Below, in pieces: positions 25,086 through 34,781 of a stretch of DNA of 64,000 nucleotides. The stretch covers positions 4,551,782-4,615,781 of the forward strand of contig NZ_AP018227.1 of the NCBI RefSeq assembly GCF_002368095.1. The letters are read 5' to 3'. The position numbers and the translations under genes are program-made. The DNA is from Calothrix parasitica NIES-267 (GTDB taxonomy: Bacteria; Cyanobacteriota; Cyanobacteriia; Cyanobacteriales; Nostocaceae). The notes beneath the pieces were generated by a model, which was not told the origin of the DNA, searched no databases, and saw nothing but the letters and a program-made list of their open reading frames with translations. Position 1 is the stretch's first letter; every line of letters begins with the position of its first letter.

Positions 25086-26300
25086 TTAAAAATCTTGTGA
25101 AAAACCACATTTAGATTCAGCTTTTAGAGGACAGGTTTTGTCTCTTATTGGATTTTCTGTAAGATTAACCGACCTCAATTTGGTTAAATTAGAAAGCGGT
25201 TTTATCTCAGTAATTCTATTTATTTGAAGCTCAAGCCAAAATAAATTAGTTAAATTAGCAAGCGGTTTTATATCACTTATTTGATTGGAGTCAAGGTGAA
25301 GAGTAGTTAGATTAGTTAAATTAGCAAGCGGTTTTATATCACTTATTTTATTTTCACCAAGGTAAAGGTAAGCAACTTTAGCTAAATTAGCAAGTGGTTT
25401 TAAATCGCTTATTTGATTGGAGTTAAGGTTAAGGGTAAATAAATTATTTAACTTCGCAAGTGGTTTTATATCACTTATTTCATTTCCTCTAAGTGTAAGC
25501 GAAGTCAATTGAGTTAAATTAGCAAGTGGTCTGATGTCGCTGATTTTATTTCTCCTAAGAGAAAGCTGAGTCAAATTATTTAAGTTAGAAAGTGGTTTTA
25601 AGTTAGTAATTTCATTTCTATTTAAATAAAGTGAAGTTAAATTTAGTAAATTAGAAAGCGGCTTTATATCAGTGATTCTATTTGTCTGAATATTAAGCGA
25701 AGTCAATTTAGTTAAATTAGAAACTGCTTTGATGTCACTTATTTTATTTTTATAGATATCAAGTTCCCTTAAATTAGTTAAATTAGAGAGTGGTTTTATA
25801 TCACTTATTTGATTATCATAAATTGAAAGCTCTCTTAAATTAGTTAATTTAGAGAGAGCTTTTATATCATTTATTTGATTTTTGTGAAGAATAAGTCCAG
25901 TTAGGTGAGTTAATTCTGAGATTTGTTTTAGTTGTGAATCATTGAGCTTGAAATTAAAAATCAAAAGTCTTCTTAAATTAGTTAAAGATGAAAGCACTTT
26001 GAGGTCGCCTATTTTCGCTCTATCAGGTTTATCGAGATAAATAGATAGACCAGTTAAAGACAGTTGAGTTAATTTATTCAGATGTTGATTCGCTTTTCTA
26101 CAATCTTGAGTACCTGCTTCTTTCAACAATAATTCAATGGTGATTTTTGTCTCTTCTGGTAAAGTTGATTTCTCTTTACACCAATCCCCAAAGTTTTTAC
26201 CGTTCTTTCCTCTTTGTAACGAAGCTGATGATGTATCCACAGAACAAGCTGTTAATGTTATTGCTGTCAGAAATATTGAAATTAATTTTTTCATTGCCAA
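25086..26300 (-). CDS. Internalin-like LRR lipoprotein (LRR-6)
   Basis: The 404-residue protein has a lipoprotein signal (MKKLISIFLTAITLTAC after an initial MA; the start could be the second Met), the shared cap (WCKEKSTLPEETKITIELLL ... AGTQDCRKAN) and about 14 LRRs. The first two repeats are atypical, with an LFNFKLNDSQLKQISELTHL stretch. The C-terminal cap is KTCPLKAESKCGFSQDF. It is physically separated from the other five LRR genes by the plus-strand oxygenase group but keeps their orientation. This suggests insertion of that group, or local rearrangement, within a once continuous tandem array. Confidence 0.85.
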   Translation of the reverse strand: MAMKKLISIFLTAITLTACSVDTSSASLQRGKNGKNFGDWCKEKSTLPEETKITIELLLKEAGTQDCRKANQHLNKLTQLSLTGLSIYLDKPDRAKIGDLKVLSSLTNLRRLLIFNFKLNDSQLKQISELTHLTGLILHKNQINDIKALSKLTNLRELSIYDNQISDIKPLSNLTNLRELDIYKNKISDIKAVSNLTKLTSLNIQTNRITDIKPLSNLLNLTSLYLNRNEITNLKPLSNLNNLTQLSLRRNKISDIRPLANLTQLTSLTLRGNEISDIKPLAKLNNLFTLNLNSNQISDLKPLANLAKVAYLYLGENKISDIKPLANLTNLTTLHLDSNQISDIKPLANLTNLFWLELQINRITEIKPLSNLTKLRSVNLTENPIRDKTCPLKAESKCGFSQDF

Positions 26301-26510
26301 TATCTATGTGTTATTACTGGATTGACGTAAATTGAATAAATAGGTAATACACAATTGATAACAACGATATATTAATTTTGTAATCGGTGAATTCCGCTTA
26401 ATTCTAATTTTTATACTTGTATCGTAATAATAAAAAATGCTCATAAAAACTCTGCGTTCCTTTGCGTTTAAAAATATATAATTCCGATACAAATGAGTTT
26501 AATATAATAA

Positions 26511-26538
26511 ACCCCTCTCCCTTAATAAGGAGAGGGGT
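26511..26538. repeat. Small hairpin repeat (CCCCTCTCC type)
   Basis: ACCCCTCTCC and GGAGAGGGGT form a 10-bp stem with an 8-nt loop, followed by AGGGGTGAGG. The same hairpin, split by an insertion, is present at 52192-52376. Confidence 0.7.
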
Positions 26539-26589
26539 AGGGGTGAGGTTTATGAAAGTGTATTGCAACACTATATAAGTTAAAAAACA

Positions 26590-26638
26590 AATATTTGGCG
26601 CTATGAGCGGAGCTTTCTCGCAGAGTAAGCGCAACTAC
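26590..26638 (-). repeat. 49-bp repeat module, inverted copy
   Basis: This is the exact reverse complement of 22195-22243. Here it stands without the 12-bp terminal repeats of the 22108-22303 element, 12 bp downstream of the mfd stop codon. Confidence 0.85.
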
Positions 26639-26650
26639 GAACGAACAAAC

Positions 26651-29600
26651 TTAAACCATTGCCATTTCCGGTACAGCATCTTGCATCTTGGTAAATGCAT
26701 CTATCAATGTTTGCAACTGTACGTCTGCTTTCATTACTCCCAATCCCCTAACTGTTACTTTACCGGGAGAATACACAAATCGACTCATCATGTTTTTGGG
26801 TAATTTCTCGGCTAGCATTTTCCAACCGGGTTCTTCCATTGGGGTTTCTAAGACTATATGTTGTTTCCCATCTGGTTTTATCCGACTAAATGCTATGCTT
26901 TTGGCTAACTGCTTTAATTCCATTACCCGTAATAATTGATTTGCTGATGCGGGTACGGTTCCATATCTGTCGTTCCATTCGGCTGCTATTAATGCTAGCT
27001 CTTGTTTGGAGTTGGCTACAGCAACTGCGCGATAAGCGCTCATTTTTTGGTCTAAGTCGGTGATGTAATCTGCTGGAATAAATGCTGTTAAATTCAAATC
27101 TATTTGAGTATCGCTAACGGTGGGTATTTCTTGTCCTCTAATTTCACGAATGGCTTCTTCTAACATTTCCATATATAAGTCAAAGCCAATTACATTCATT
27201 TGTCCCGATTGTTCTGCTCCGAGCAAATTACCGACTCCACGAATTTCCATATCTCGCATTGCTAGTTGATAACCGGAACCCAGTTGTGTAAATTCCTGAA
27301 TCGCTCTTAACCTTTTCCTTGCAGCTTCCGATAATGACCTTTGTCTGGGATAAAATAACCATGCATGAGCTTGAATTCCCGCACGTCCAACTCTTCCCCG
27401 TAACTGATAAAGTTGCGCTAGTCCAAATTTTTGCGCGTCTTCAACCAATATTGTATTAACTCGGGGAATATCTAAACCGGATTCAATAATCGTGGTACAA
27501 ATAAGAATTTCTGCTTCTCCACTACTGAAGGAAAGCATGATAGATTCTAACTGACTCGCTTCCATCTGACCGTGGGCGATCGCAATTCTCGCATTCGGTA
27601 TCATCTCTCGCAAAAATGCCGATTTATCCTCAATGCCCTCTACTCGTGGAACTACATAAAATACTTGTCCTCCCCGGTCTAATTCTTGACGGATAGCTGT
27701 CCGAATTGCTTCGGGATTCATCGGTGAAAGATGAGTTTTAATTGGTCTTCTTGAAGGTGGTGGTGTGGTAATCAAGCTCATTTCTCTTATCCCCGACAAT
27801 GACATATACAAGGTGCGGGGAATAGGTGTAGCGCTTAAGGTAAGTACGTCTACCTGAGTTTTCAATGATTTAATTTTCTCTTTTTGATTTACCCCAAATC
27901 TTTGCTCTTCATCTACTACCAATAATCCCAAATCTCTGTACTGAACGCTTTTACCCAAAAGTTGATGGGTACCAACAACAATATCTAATTCCCCGGTTAA
28001 CAATCTTTTTTGAATATTGCGCTTTTCTTCAGCGGTACGGAAACGATTAAGCAATCCCACATTTATGGGATAAGGAGCAAATCGTTCTTTTAAAGTATGG
28101 TAGTGCTGCTGGGTAAGAATAGTTGTCGGAGCGAGTAAAGCAACTTGTTTCCCAGAAGTTACGGCTTTAAATATAGCCCTAATCGCCACTTCAGTTTTAC
28201 CAAAACCCACATCACCACAAACCAAACGGTCCATGGGACGCTCGCTTTCCATATCCCTTTTCACATCTTGAGCAGCTTTTAATTGGTCAATAGTAGGCTG
28301 ATAGGGGAAAGAATCCTCCATCTCTTCTTGCCAAGGAGAATCCTGGGGATAGGTAAAACCAGTTTGTTGAGAACGTTGAGAATACAGCTTTAATAAATCA
28401 ACCGCCAATTTCTTAACGGTTTTACGGACTTTATTTTTAGTATTTTCCCAAGTCTTACCCGTCATTTTATTTAACTGGGGAGACTTATTAGTAGTAGTCC
28501 GAAAACGAGATAAAGCACCAACCTGGTCAGCAGCAACTCTTAATAACCCATCCGCATATTTAACAACTAAATAATCGCGGGTTTCATTATTTAAAGTTAG
28601 ACTTTCCAACTTCATAAATTGACCCAAACCGTGATTTCGATGAATTACATAATCACCTTCCCGTAACTTATTCGGGTCAACTTGCTTAGAACTAGCTTTA
28701 CGACGCTTCCGAACATAACCGGGAGTCGCTAAAGTATGCTGACCGTAAAATTCTTTATCGGTAACAACAACAATTCTGTAAGTCGGTAAAATAAAACCTT
28801 CTAACTCAGCTAACCCAGAATATTTAACAGCAACCGGAACGTGACCAATCAGCGACCTGTCAATAGCTTGATAATCGCGGGGATTGGGAATAAACTGAGC
28901 CGGACAATCGTGTTCTTGTAAAAGCGAAACCGAACGAGAAGGTTGAGCCGAAACCAGCCAGATATTGAAATTGCGGTCTCTTTCCTCCCGTAACGTTTCC
29001 GCTAACTTAGCAAAAGCATGAGGAGTAACCGGAATCGAACGAGCCGCTAAATTAATCGCATCAGCCCCCTCCTCAGCAATCTCTGACAAATACAAACTTT
29101 CAAACTTTTCTAAATCCTCTAAACACTCCTCCCAAAACCGATGAATTTTCGGTAATCGAATATGAGGAATTTGGGATTGGTGAGACAGCGCGGTCTTGGG
29201 GGTTTCCCCCATGAGCGACTGCGTTAGCGAAGCGTCTCCGAAGGAGATACCCGGAGGGGAATTATCTTCTACCCCCTCTACCTCTTCTCTTTCCCCTCTC
29301 CATTGTTCCTCAGCATTCTCAACCCAAAGCATACTGTGAGCGACACATTGCTCGGATTCATCAACAGCAATCAAAGTATTTTCCGGTAAATAATCTAATA
29401 AAGAAGCGGGTTTTTCGTAAGCTAATCCTAAAAATCTGCGGGTACCTTCCAATAATTGTCCCGATTCTAACTGTTCTTTTTCTTCTGGTGAGAGATAATC
29501 TTCTATAGACGATTTAAAATCCTCGTCTGCCATTAAAATAGGAGCAAAACTAGTAGGAGTGAGAATCAAAGAGTCAATTTTATCTAAAGCAGAACGCTGT

Positions 29601-30244
29601 GTAGATGGGTCGAATTCGCGAATTTGCTCGATTTCATCACCAAACCAATCCAAACGTACTGGCAATTCTGAAGACACGGGAAATACATCTACAATGTCTC
29701 CCCTCCGACTCCAAGTACCTTCCATCTCCACCAAAGGAACTCTTTCGTACCCCAAAGCAGCCATTTTTTTAGCAAAGGTACCCAGATTAAACTCCATACC
29801 TTTAGCAATATTCAAACAAAAGGGTTTAAATGCTTCAGGTGGTGGTAAATGTGGTTGTAAAGCTGCTTGAGTTGCGATTACAGCAACATCAGGAGAATCT
29901 GGAGATAGCTTAATTAAATCAGCAAGAACCTGCATTTGACCCCAAGTCATTTCGGTTTCCGGGTCAAACGGTTCGTAAGGAGAAGCTTCAGAAGTAGGAT
30001 AAAAATGTATCGTCTTCCATCCCATCGTTTCCAATTGCGTAGTCCAACGTCCGGCTTCCTCCAAAGTGGCACAAACCACACACAAGTTCCGCTCCGAACT
30101 ATTGGCCAAAGCTGAAGCTACTAAACCCTTTGGTAAACGTGGAATTCCATTTAATTGTAATGTAGAAAGCGTTTTTAATTTAGAAAGTAGTTCTGTGGTG
30201 AGAGGGGAACGTCCCAAAGCACGCACTATGGAAGAAAAAGCCAT
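26651..30244 (-). CDS. mfd: Transcription-repair coupling factor
   Basis: The ATP-dependent translocase removes RNA polymerase stalled at DNA lesions and recruits UvrA. The 1197 residues follow the family order. An N-terminal UvrB-homology module comes first ([16 protein letters not shown]), then the RNAP-interacting Tudor-like domain ([17 protein letters not shown]) near residue 535. The helicase motors have Walker A ([14 protein letters not shown]) near 685, DEEQRFG and [16 protein letters not shown], followed by [11 protein letters not shown] and [10 protein letters not shown] and the C-terminal TRCF domain. Residues about 327-348 ([20 protein letters not shown]) are encoded by a palindromic small dispersed repeat inserted in frame between modules. 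A HIP1 site lies at 27576-27583. Confidence 0.97.
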   Translation of the reverse strand: MAFSSIVRALGRSPLTTELLSKLKTLSTLQLNGIPRLPKGLVASALANSSERNLCVVCATLEEAGRWTTQLETMGWKTIHFYPTSEASPYEPFDPETEMTWGQMQVLADLIKLSPDSPDVAVIATQAALQPHLPPPEAFKPFCLNIAKGMEFNLGTFAKKMAALGYERVPLVEMEGTWSRRGDIVDVFPVSSELPVRLDWFGDEIEQIREFDPSTQRSALDKIDSLILTPTSFAPILMADEDFKSSIEDYLSPEEKEQLESGQLLEGTRRFLGLAYEKPASLLDYLPENTLIAVDESEQCVAHSMLWVENAEEQWRGEREEVEGVEDNSPPGISFGDASLTQSLMGETPKTALSHQSQIPHIRLPKIHRFWEECLEDLEKFESLYLSEIAEEGADAINLAARSIPVTPHAFAKLAETLREERDRNFNIWLVSAQPSRSVSLLQEHDCPAQFIPNPRDYQAIDRSLIGHVPVAVKYSGLAELEGFILPTYRIVVVTDKEFYGQHTLATPGYVRKRRKASSKQVDPNKLREGDYVIHRNHGLGQFMKLESLTLNNETRDYLVVKYADGLLRVAADQVGALSRFRTTTNKSPQLNKMTGKTWENTKNKVRKTVKKLAVDLLKLYSQRSQQTGFTYPQDSPWQEEMEDSFPYQPTIDQLKAAQDVKRDMESERPMDRLVCGDVGFGKTEVAIRAIFKAVTSGKQVALLAPTTILTQQHYHTLKERFAPYPINVGLLNRFRTAEEKRNIQKRLLTGELDIVVGTHQLLGKSVQYRDLGLLVVDEEQRFGVNQKEKIKSLKTQVDVLTLSATPIPRTLYMSLSGIREMSLITTPPPSRRPIKTHLSPMNPEAIRTAIRQELDRGGQVFYVVPRVEGIEDKSAFLREMIPNARIAIAHGQMEASQLESIMLSFSSGEAEILICTTIIESGLDIPRVNTILVEDAQKFGLAQLYQLRGRVGRAGIQAHAWLFYPRQRSLSEAARKRLRAIQEFTQLGSGYQLAMRDMEIRGVGNLLGAEQSGQMNVIGFDLYMEMLEEAIREIRGQEIPTVSDTQIDLNLTAFIPADYITDLDQKMSAYRAVAVANSKQELALIAAEWNDRYGTVPASANQLLRVMELKQLAKSIAFSRIKPDGKQHIVLETPMEEPGWKMLAEKLPKNMMSRFVYSPGKVTVRGLGVMKADVQLQTLIDAFTKMQDAVPEMAMV
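29200..29262. repeat. Small dispersed palindromic repeat inside mfd
   Basis: Three consecutive palindromes (GGGGGTTTCCCCC; GCGAAGCGTC region; TCTCCGAAGGAGA) of the kind usually found between genes sit in the mfd reading frame. They leave the frame open, adding roughly 20 residues that family members would not need. The GCGAAGCGTC theme recurs near 15830. Confidence 0.7.
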
Positions 30245-30736
30245 AACGTTTACAATTCTTAATTCTCAATTCGTAATATGTACTTATACACGGGCTTCTA
30301 AGCAGCCAATGTCAATGTAATTTGTAATTAAATAAGCGTGCCATTAAAAGGTTAAAACAACTAATTATTGTCCGATTTAACTGCTAATCAAGAATAATTT
30401 GTCGGTATAGCGGACTTTCATCTTGATAAATCAATCTAAAAGGTAATTAATTAACCCTTTTCTAAAATACAGGCAACAAGTCTCTTTGATGAACGCCTCC
30501 CCTTACTATTTTAGAAGTCTTAACGGTCAATTTTGCTTATTACTGTTTTTTTAAGGGTAAAATTACCACACAAGCTTTGGGCTACTATACGTGTATTGTG
30601 TTCTGTACTCGGCGATAAATTCCTTATAGAAAGGAAATTTTATGTATTTAGAGTCTTTTATTAGTAAGCTCTTAATGCTAAATACTTAAAAACTATAACC
30701 GTGCATAACTAGCCGAAAAAGAACGGCAATTAAAAG
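30245..30736. other. Divergent intergenic region, 492 bp
   Basis: It must contain promoters for mfd (minus) and the CNNM gene (plus). A 15-codon frame at 30642-30689 has a fair ribosome site (AGAAAGGAAATTTT) before its ATG, encoding MYLESFISKLLMLNT. It could be a leader peptide of the CNNM gene, but there is no further support. Nothing else is recognised. Confidence 0.35.
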
Positions 30737-32050
30737 ATGTCCCTCAACGTTGAGTTACTGATTATTTTTTTATTAATTTTCGCTAATGCCATGTTCGTCA
30801 TGTCAGAATTAGCGATAGTCTCCGCTCGTAAAGTCCGTCTACAACAGCTTGCTAATCAAGGAAACACCAGAGCTAAAGCCGCTTTTGATTTGGCTTCCTC
30901 TCCCACCGAATTTTTAGGTACCGTGCAGGTAGGAATAACCTTAGTTACTATCATCGCTGGTGCTTACGGGGAGAAAATGATTTATGAAAGAATATATCCA
31001 CTTTTAAATTTTATTCCTTTATATCAAGTCCAGATAGTTCACGTAATCTCAGTATTAATAATTACTTTTATCGCCATAGTTTTAGGCGAACTTGTACCCA
31101 AACGTTTGGCGGTAAATCACCCAGAAACTATTACTTCTGTAATTGCGTTGCCTCTAAATAATTTAGTTAAAATTACTTATCCAATTGTTTATTTATTAAA
31201 CTTTTTTACAGATACTATTGTCCGGTTATTAGGAATTAAGCCTTCTACAGAACCGCAAATTACAGAAGAAGAAATCAAAGTTCTCATCGAACAGGGAACT
31301 GAAGAAGGAACCTTTGAAGAAGTAGAACAGGACATGGTTGAGCGGGTTTTTCGTTTAGGCGATCGCCCGGTTGGTTCTTTCATGACACCACGTCCAGAAG
31401 TTATCTGGTTGGATTTAAAAGATAGCGTTACCCAAAATCGCGAGAAAATAATTGAAAATGGTTATTCGCGATATCCGGTATGTCAGGAAGGGATAGATAA
31501 TGTATTGGGAATAATTCCGGTAACAAATCTATTAGCTCGTAGTTTCTGTGGGGAGCAGATGGATTTGACAGTAGGATTGCGAGAACCAATATTTGTCCCC
31601 GAAAGTACCCGTGGGTTAAAAGTTCTAGAATTATTTAAGCAAACCATCAATCATGTAGCCTTAGTAGTTGATGAATATGGAGTAATTCAAGGATTGGTAA
31701 CATTAAACGACATCTTAATTGAAATAGTCGGTGACGTTCCCAACGATGAGGAAGAAGAAGAACCCCAAGCAGTAAAAAGAGACGATGGTTCCTGGTTATT
31801 GGATGGGATGTTAACAATAGACGAATTCTTTGAACTATTCGAGATGGAAGAAGAAATCGAATCCCATTCCCGAGACAGCTACCAAACATTAGGTGGATTA
31901 GTCATGACTCATTTAGGTCGCATCCCTATCGCTACAGATAGCTTTGAATGGAAGTACATGCGTTTTGAAGTCATGAACATGGATGGTAATCGCGTCGATA
32001 AAATTTTAGTCAAAATATTGAATCAGGAATCGATTAATTCTGGGAATTAG
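30737..32050 (+). CDS. CNNM/CorC-type transporter or hemolysin-like protein (DUF21-CBS-CorC_HlyC)
   Basis: The 437-residue protein begins with a DUF21 transmembrane domain of about four segments (VELLIIFLLIFANAMFVMSE; VQIVHVISVLIITFIAIVLG; ELVPKRLAVNHPE). A CBS pair follows (GSFMTPRPEVIWLD; VDEYGVIQGLVTLNDILIEI). A C-terminal CorC_HlyC domain ends it (GSWLLDGMLTIDEFFELFEM; YQTLGGLVMTHLGRIP). Members are linked to Mg2+/Co2+ or Na+ efflux, with CBS domains sensing Mg-ATP. The inner membrane is the expected location. A HIP1 octamer lies at 31359-31366. It appears monocistronic. Confidence 0.92.
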   Translation: MSLNVELLIIFLLIFANAMFVMSELAIVSARKVRLQQLANQGNTRAKAAFDLASSPTEFLGTVQVGITLVTIIAGAYGEKMIYERIYPLLNFIPLYQVQIVHVISVLIITFIAIVLGELVPKRLAVNHPETITSVIALPLNNLVKITYPIVYLLNFFTDTIVRLLGIKPSTEPQITEEEIKVLIEQGTEEGTFEEVEQDMVERVFRLGDRPVGSFMTPRPEVIWLDLKDSVTQNREKIIENGYSRYPVCQEGIDNVLGIIPVTNLLARSFCGEQMDLTVGLREPIFVPESTRGLKVLELFKQTINHVALVVDEYGVIQGLVTLNDILIEIVGDVPNDEEEEEPQAVKRDDGSWLLDGMLTIDEFFELFEMEEEIESHSRDSYQTLGGLVMTHLGRIPIATDSFEWKYMRFEVMNMDGNRVDKILVKILNQESINSGN

Positions 32051-32135
32051 AAATTGCGGAAATTGCGGTCTTGGGGTATCTCCAAGGGTCGCAAATTTCC
32101 AAGACAGGGAATTGGGAATTGGTAATTGGTAAGCA

Positions 32136-32453
32136 TCAAGTTTCGTTGGGACAAGATGCATATTTATTCTGCTTTTGATGTTTTTCCGAAAGTGGAGAAC
32201 CAACTGGTTGAACTAGATACCAATATTGAACTTCCAGCCAACGTAAAGGAGTAAAAAGCAATGCTAATTGTCCGTTAATTAATAAACCGATGATACCAGA
32301 GTCTCCCGGTTCCACAGTGTGATAATAATAGGTGCAACTTGAAGTTCCGACACCATGAACAATAGAATTAGTAGTTAATCGAATTGCAGCATAGCTAGAT
32401 ACATAAGCAGTTACAAAACCAGCAGCGATTCTAGTAATTAGTTTTTTATTCAT
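32136..32453 (-). CDS. Small membrane-associated protein, unknown
   Basis: The 105-residue protein has two probable membrane segments, one at the N-terminus (ITRIAAGFVTAYVSSYAAI) and one in the middle (SGIIGLLINGQLALLF). A short Cys/Tyr-rich loop (SSCTYYYHTVEPGDSG) lies between them and the tail is charged. I do not recognise a family. The start ATG has A-rich upstream sequence without a clear ribosome site. It lies convergent to the CNNM gene. Confidence 0.5.
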   Translation of the reverse strand: MNKKLITRIAAGFVTAYVSSYAAIRLTTNSIVHGVGTSSCTYYYHTVEPGDSGIIGLLINGQLALLFTPLRWLEVQYWYLVQPVGSPLSEKHQKQNKYASCPNET

Positions 32454-32606
32454 ATTTTTGTTTGTACTAATAAAATCTAATTTTTACTAGATACTTTTTT
32501 AACTATAAAAGCATAAAATCCGTAATTATATTGAGAAAAAAGCTGGGATTATATAAATCGGCATTGTCAAAATTGTAGCAAGCATTTATATTTTGCACCG
32601 CTGTTA

Positions 32607-32672
32607 TAAACCCGGTTTCTTGTTGGCTGGATAACGAGATATTCATATTTTCACAAATAGAAACCGGGTTTA
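32607..32672 (-). terminator. Hairpin directly after the Imm53 gene
   Basis: A perfect 14-bp stem (TAAACCCGGTTTCT / AGAAACCGGGTTTA) encloses a 38-nt loop and starts next to the Imm53 stop codon. The arm sequence is the same as in the 103-bp elements and the terminator at 51559, so this is a reused hairpin sequence. It could end the Imm53 transcript. Confidence 0.55.
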
Positions 32673-32673
32673 T

Positions 32674-32970
32674 TTAGGTTGAAATAACCCAGCTACGGAA
32701 TATTCCCAACATTTCTGATAGATTAAGAGGTCCACAAGCTCCTTCAAAGCGTGTTTTTCCTTTTTTGCAATGAATCCAATTATTTTCAGACCTTTCGATT
32801 TCAACAGTTTGAAAAATAGCATTTTCCATATCTGTTCCTTCTAAATCTATAGAAATATGCCATCCTGGATTATCAAGATTTTCTATTGTTATTCCATACC
32901 CATGTTCCCAATCACCATCACAATTAGAGTAGAACCAATTTTGTAACCAATTAATTAAACTGTCATCCAT
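32674..32970 (-). CDS. Imm53-family immunity protein, orphan
   Basis: The 98-residue protein carries the Imm53 signature: WLQNWFYSNCDGDWEHGYGI, then TIENLDNPGWHISIDLEGT and a C-terminal Trp region. Imm53 proteins neutralise nuclease or other polymorphic toxins in contact-dependent systems, in the cytosol. No toxin, Hint, RHS or secretion gene lies beside it. It may therefore be an orphan protecting against neighbours, or a remnant of a lost toxin locus. The hairpin right after its stop suggests a single-gene transcript. Confidence 0.8.
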   Translation of the reverse strand: MDDSLINWLQNWFYSNCDGDWEHGYGITIENLDNPGWHISIDLEGTDMENAIFQTVEIERSENNWIHCKKGKTRFEGACGPLNLSEMLGIFRSWVIST

Positions 32971-33065
32971 ATAAAAATTTCTTCAGTTAAGCTATTTGAT
33001 TTTATCTGAGATTGAGCCAGAGACTCAAAAACCAATGTTCCCAGCCAGAGACTGGGAACCAGAGG

Positions 33066-33112
33066 TTACCAATTACCAATTACCAATTACCAATTACCCA
33101 TTACCAATTAAT
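33066..33112. repeat. Heptamer tract (TACCAAT)n
   Basis: About six units of TTACCAA with one variant (TTACCCA). Similar tracts occur at 47525-47560 and 48418-48480. Confidence 0.7.
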
Positions 33113-33137
33113 AAAAAAACTCGCCAAAGACGAGTTT
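33113..33137 (-). terminator. Rho-independent terminator of the PsiE-like gene
   Basis: Read on the minus strand, AAACTCG and CGAGTTT form a 7-bp stem with a 7-nt loop, followed by a run of T. It lies 27 bp past the stop codon. Confidence 0.7.
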
Positions 33138-33163
33138 GTAAGGAATAAAAATCATGAGTCAAA

Positions 33164-33736
33164 TTAACAGGTTGTTTGATTTTTCCCCTGATAATTGTTT
33201 GACGAACTTCTTCCCTGACCACAACCTCCGGAAGACTCTTGATTGTCTTCACCATAAATAAAAGGACAATATTTAGTATTAGCGCTAATACAATCCATGT
33301 GAGGAGTTTTAGCGCAGACCAATAGTAATACACCCAAAATAATTAATAAACCACAAATAGACGCTACTTTAATCCAAGAAATTTCCATAGCACCATGAAC
33401 GATTACCTCTCGTAGCAAAGATACAATCGTTACTTCTACAGCGACTCCAACTGCAATGCTATGCTCTTGTAGATACACCACCAACAGCCGAAACAACTCG
33501 ACTAGAATTAGAATAAATAGCATTTTTGCAGTTACTTCTTTGTAATCAACAGAATGCAATATATCGTGAAATATCCCCCATAACTTGACGAACATCACAG
33601 AGAACAAACAAAAACACAGAGAAATGACAATTAAGTCACAAAAAGTCTCCATATTAGCGACTATTCTGCGCCTATCTAACCAACGATTCCACAATAGAAA
33701 TTGGCTTTTGGGACGTTTTTTCACGAACATAAACAT
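33164..33736 (-). CDS. PsiE-like phosphate-starvation-inducible membrane protein
   Basis: The 190-residue protein has four hydrophobic segments (DLIVISLCFCLFSVMFVKLW; MLFILILVELFRLLVVYL; VGVAVEVTIVSLLREVIVHG; ASICGLLIILGVLLLVCA). This is the topology and motif content (LREVIVHG in particular) of the PsiE family. The biochemical role is unknown; E. coli psiE responds to phosphate and cAMP. The C-terminal tail is hydrophilic, Gly/Ser/Asn-rich with several cysteines (CGQGRSSSN), unusual for the family. The N-terminal start is uncertain; Met29 is an alternative. Confidence 0.7.
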   Translation of the reverse strand: MFMFVKKRPKSQFLLWNRWLDRRRIVANMETFCDLIVISLCFCLFSVMFVKLWGIFHDILHSVDYKEVTAKMLFILILVELFRLLVVYLQEHSIAVGVAVEVTIVSLLREVIVHGAMEISWIKVASICGLLIILGVLLLVCAKTPHMDCISANTKYCPFIYGEDNQESSGGCGQGRSSSNNYQGKNQTTC

Positions 33737-33836
33737 GAATTACCAAGTGAACTACAGACCACACCAGCCATTGTTCAACCAATTCTTTATATTGTGACGT
33801 AGCTTGTTAGTATTTCGCAGCAGTATTAATAACTTT

Positions 33837-34781
33837 TTATTGAGCAGGAGTTGAGCCAGTAAAATTCTGCGCTTGCTGCATCAACTGTTCGGCGTTTCTA
33901 GCCCATTGAGAATTATTTTGTGCTAAGAATAAATTCCTAGCATGTTGCAATACAAGCATAGCATCTGGGTATTCTCTCATTTGTAAAAATGCTAGTCCAG
34001 CACCATAATAAGCACTAGGATAGTCTGGGTTGGCTTCAGCAGCTTTTCTAAATGCTTCTAAAGCTTGTTTGTGCTTTCCTTGGTTATATAAAATTGAACC
34101 AATATTATAATGAGCTTCAGGATATTTAGGATTAATCTTCACGGCATCATTAAAAGCATTTTTCGCTCTTTTAAATTTGCGCTGTTGCATATAGCATAAC
34201 CCGATTTGATAAGCAGGTTCTGGTGCTTTATTACTATATTTAACCGCTTTCCTAAAAGACCTCACGGCTTTTCCACAATTTTCTTTTTGCTGGTGCAATA
34301 AACCAATATTATAGTGAGCAACTCCCAATTTTGAATCGAGTTCTATAGCACGCTCTAAATAATTTTCGGCTTGAGGAAAATTATTCCCTTCCAATAAAGC
34401 ACCACCTAAATTTGCATAAGCTAGAGCAAATTTGGGGTCAACTTGAGTAGCTCGATAAAAAGCATCCGCACTCTGTTGTAGTTGCCCTACTTGTCTTAAC
34501 GCTAATCCCAAATTGTAATATGCTGGCGCTAAAGATGGGTCTAACTCAATTGCTTGATTAAAAGCACTGATTGCGTCTTGCGGTCTTCCCGACTGAACGT
34601 ATTGCAAACCTTGATTTAAAAAAGTTGTAGCGCTGTTACGAGCGTACTGAGCTAGCTTTTGCGGAACCGGGTCAAATTTTAACTCATATGCTTGATTAGC
34701 TTTCGCAGGAGTAACCGTCGCACTCAACAAGATTGCACTAAAGAACGCACCCAGTCCATACTTATAAAGCAATTCTTTCAT
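33837..34781 (-). CDS. Exported tetratricopeptide-repeat protein
   Basis: The 314-residue protein has a signal peptide (KYGLGAFFSAILLSATVTPAKA) followed by seven consecutive TPRs (for example AYYNLGLALRQVGQLQQSAD and AHYNIGSILYNQGKHKQALE). TPR superhelices bind other proteins, and exported cyanobacterial ones often assist membrane-complex assembly or envelope processes, but nothing fixes a partner here. The last repeat is slightly degenerate (MREYPDAMLVLQHARNLF), and a short low-complexity tail follows. It stands alone, with 600 bp of upstream DNA free of genes. Confidence 0.85.
   Translation of the reverse strand: MKELLYKYGLGAFFSAILLSATVTPAKANQAYELKFDPVPQKLAQYARNSATTFLNQGLQYVQSGRPQDAISAFNQAIELDPSLAPAYYNLGLALRQVGQLQQSADAFYRATQVDPKFALAYANLGGALLEGNNFPQAENYLERAIELDSKLGVAHYNIGLLHQQKENCGKAVRSFRKAVKYSNKAPEPAYQIGLCYMQQRKFKRAKNAFNDAVKINPKYPEAHYNIGSILYNQGKHKQALEAFRKAAEANPDYPSAYYGAGLAFLQMREYPDAMLVLQHARNLFLAQNNSQWARNAEQLMQQAQNFTGSTPAQ

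Larger units (their letters stand above)
26301..26650. other. Intergenic, 350 bp, with two dispersed repeats
   Basis: It is upstream of LRR-6 and downstream of mfd. It holds the hairpin at 26511-26538 and the 49-bp module at 26590-26638. No gene is seen; short frames here read through the repeats. Confidence 0.5.

Noticed and set aside
26404-26634. 76-codon minus-strand frame upstream of LRR-6
   Set aside because: It reads through the CCCCTCTCC hairpin and the 49-bp module, so it is repeat-derived.
30642-30689. 15-codon frame with a good ribosome site upstream of the CNNM gene
   Set aside because: It is too short to support without conservation; mentioned only as a possible leader peptide.
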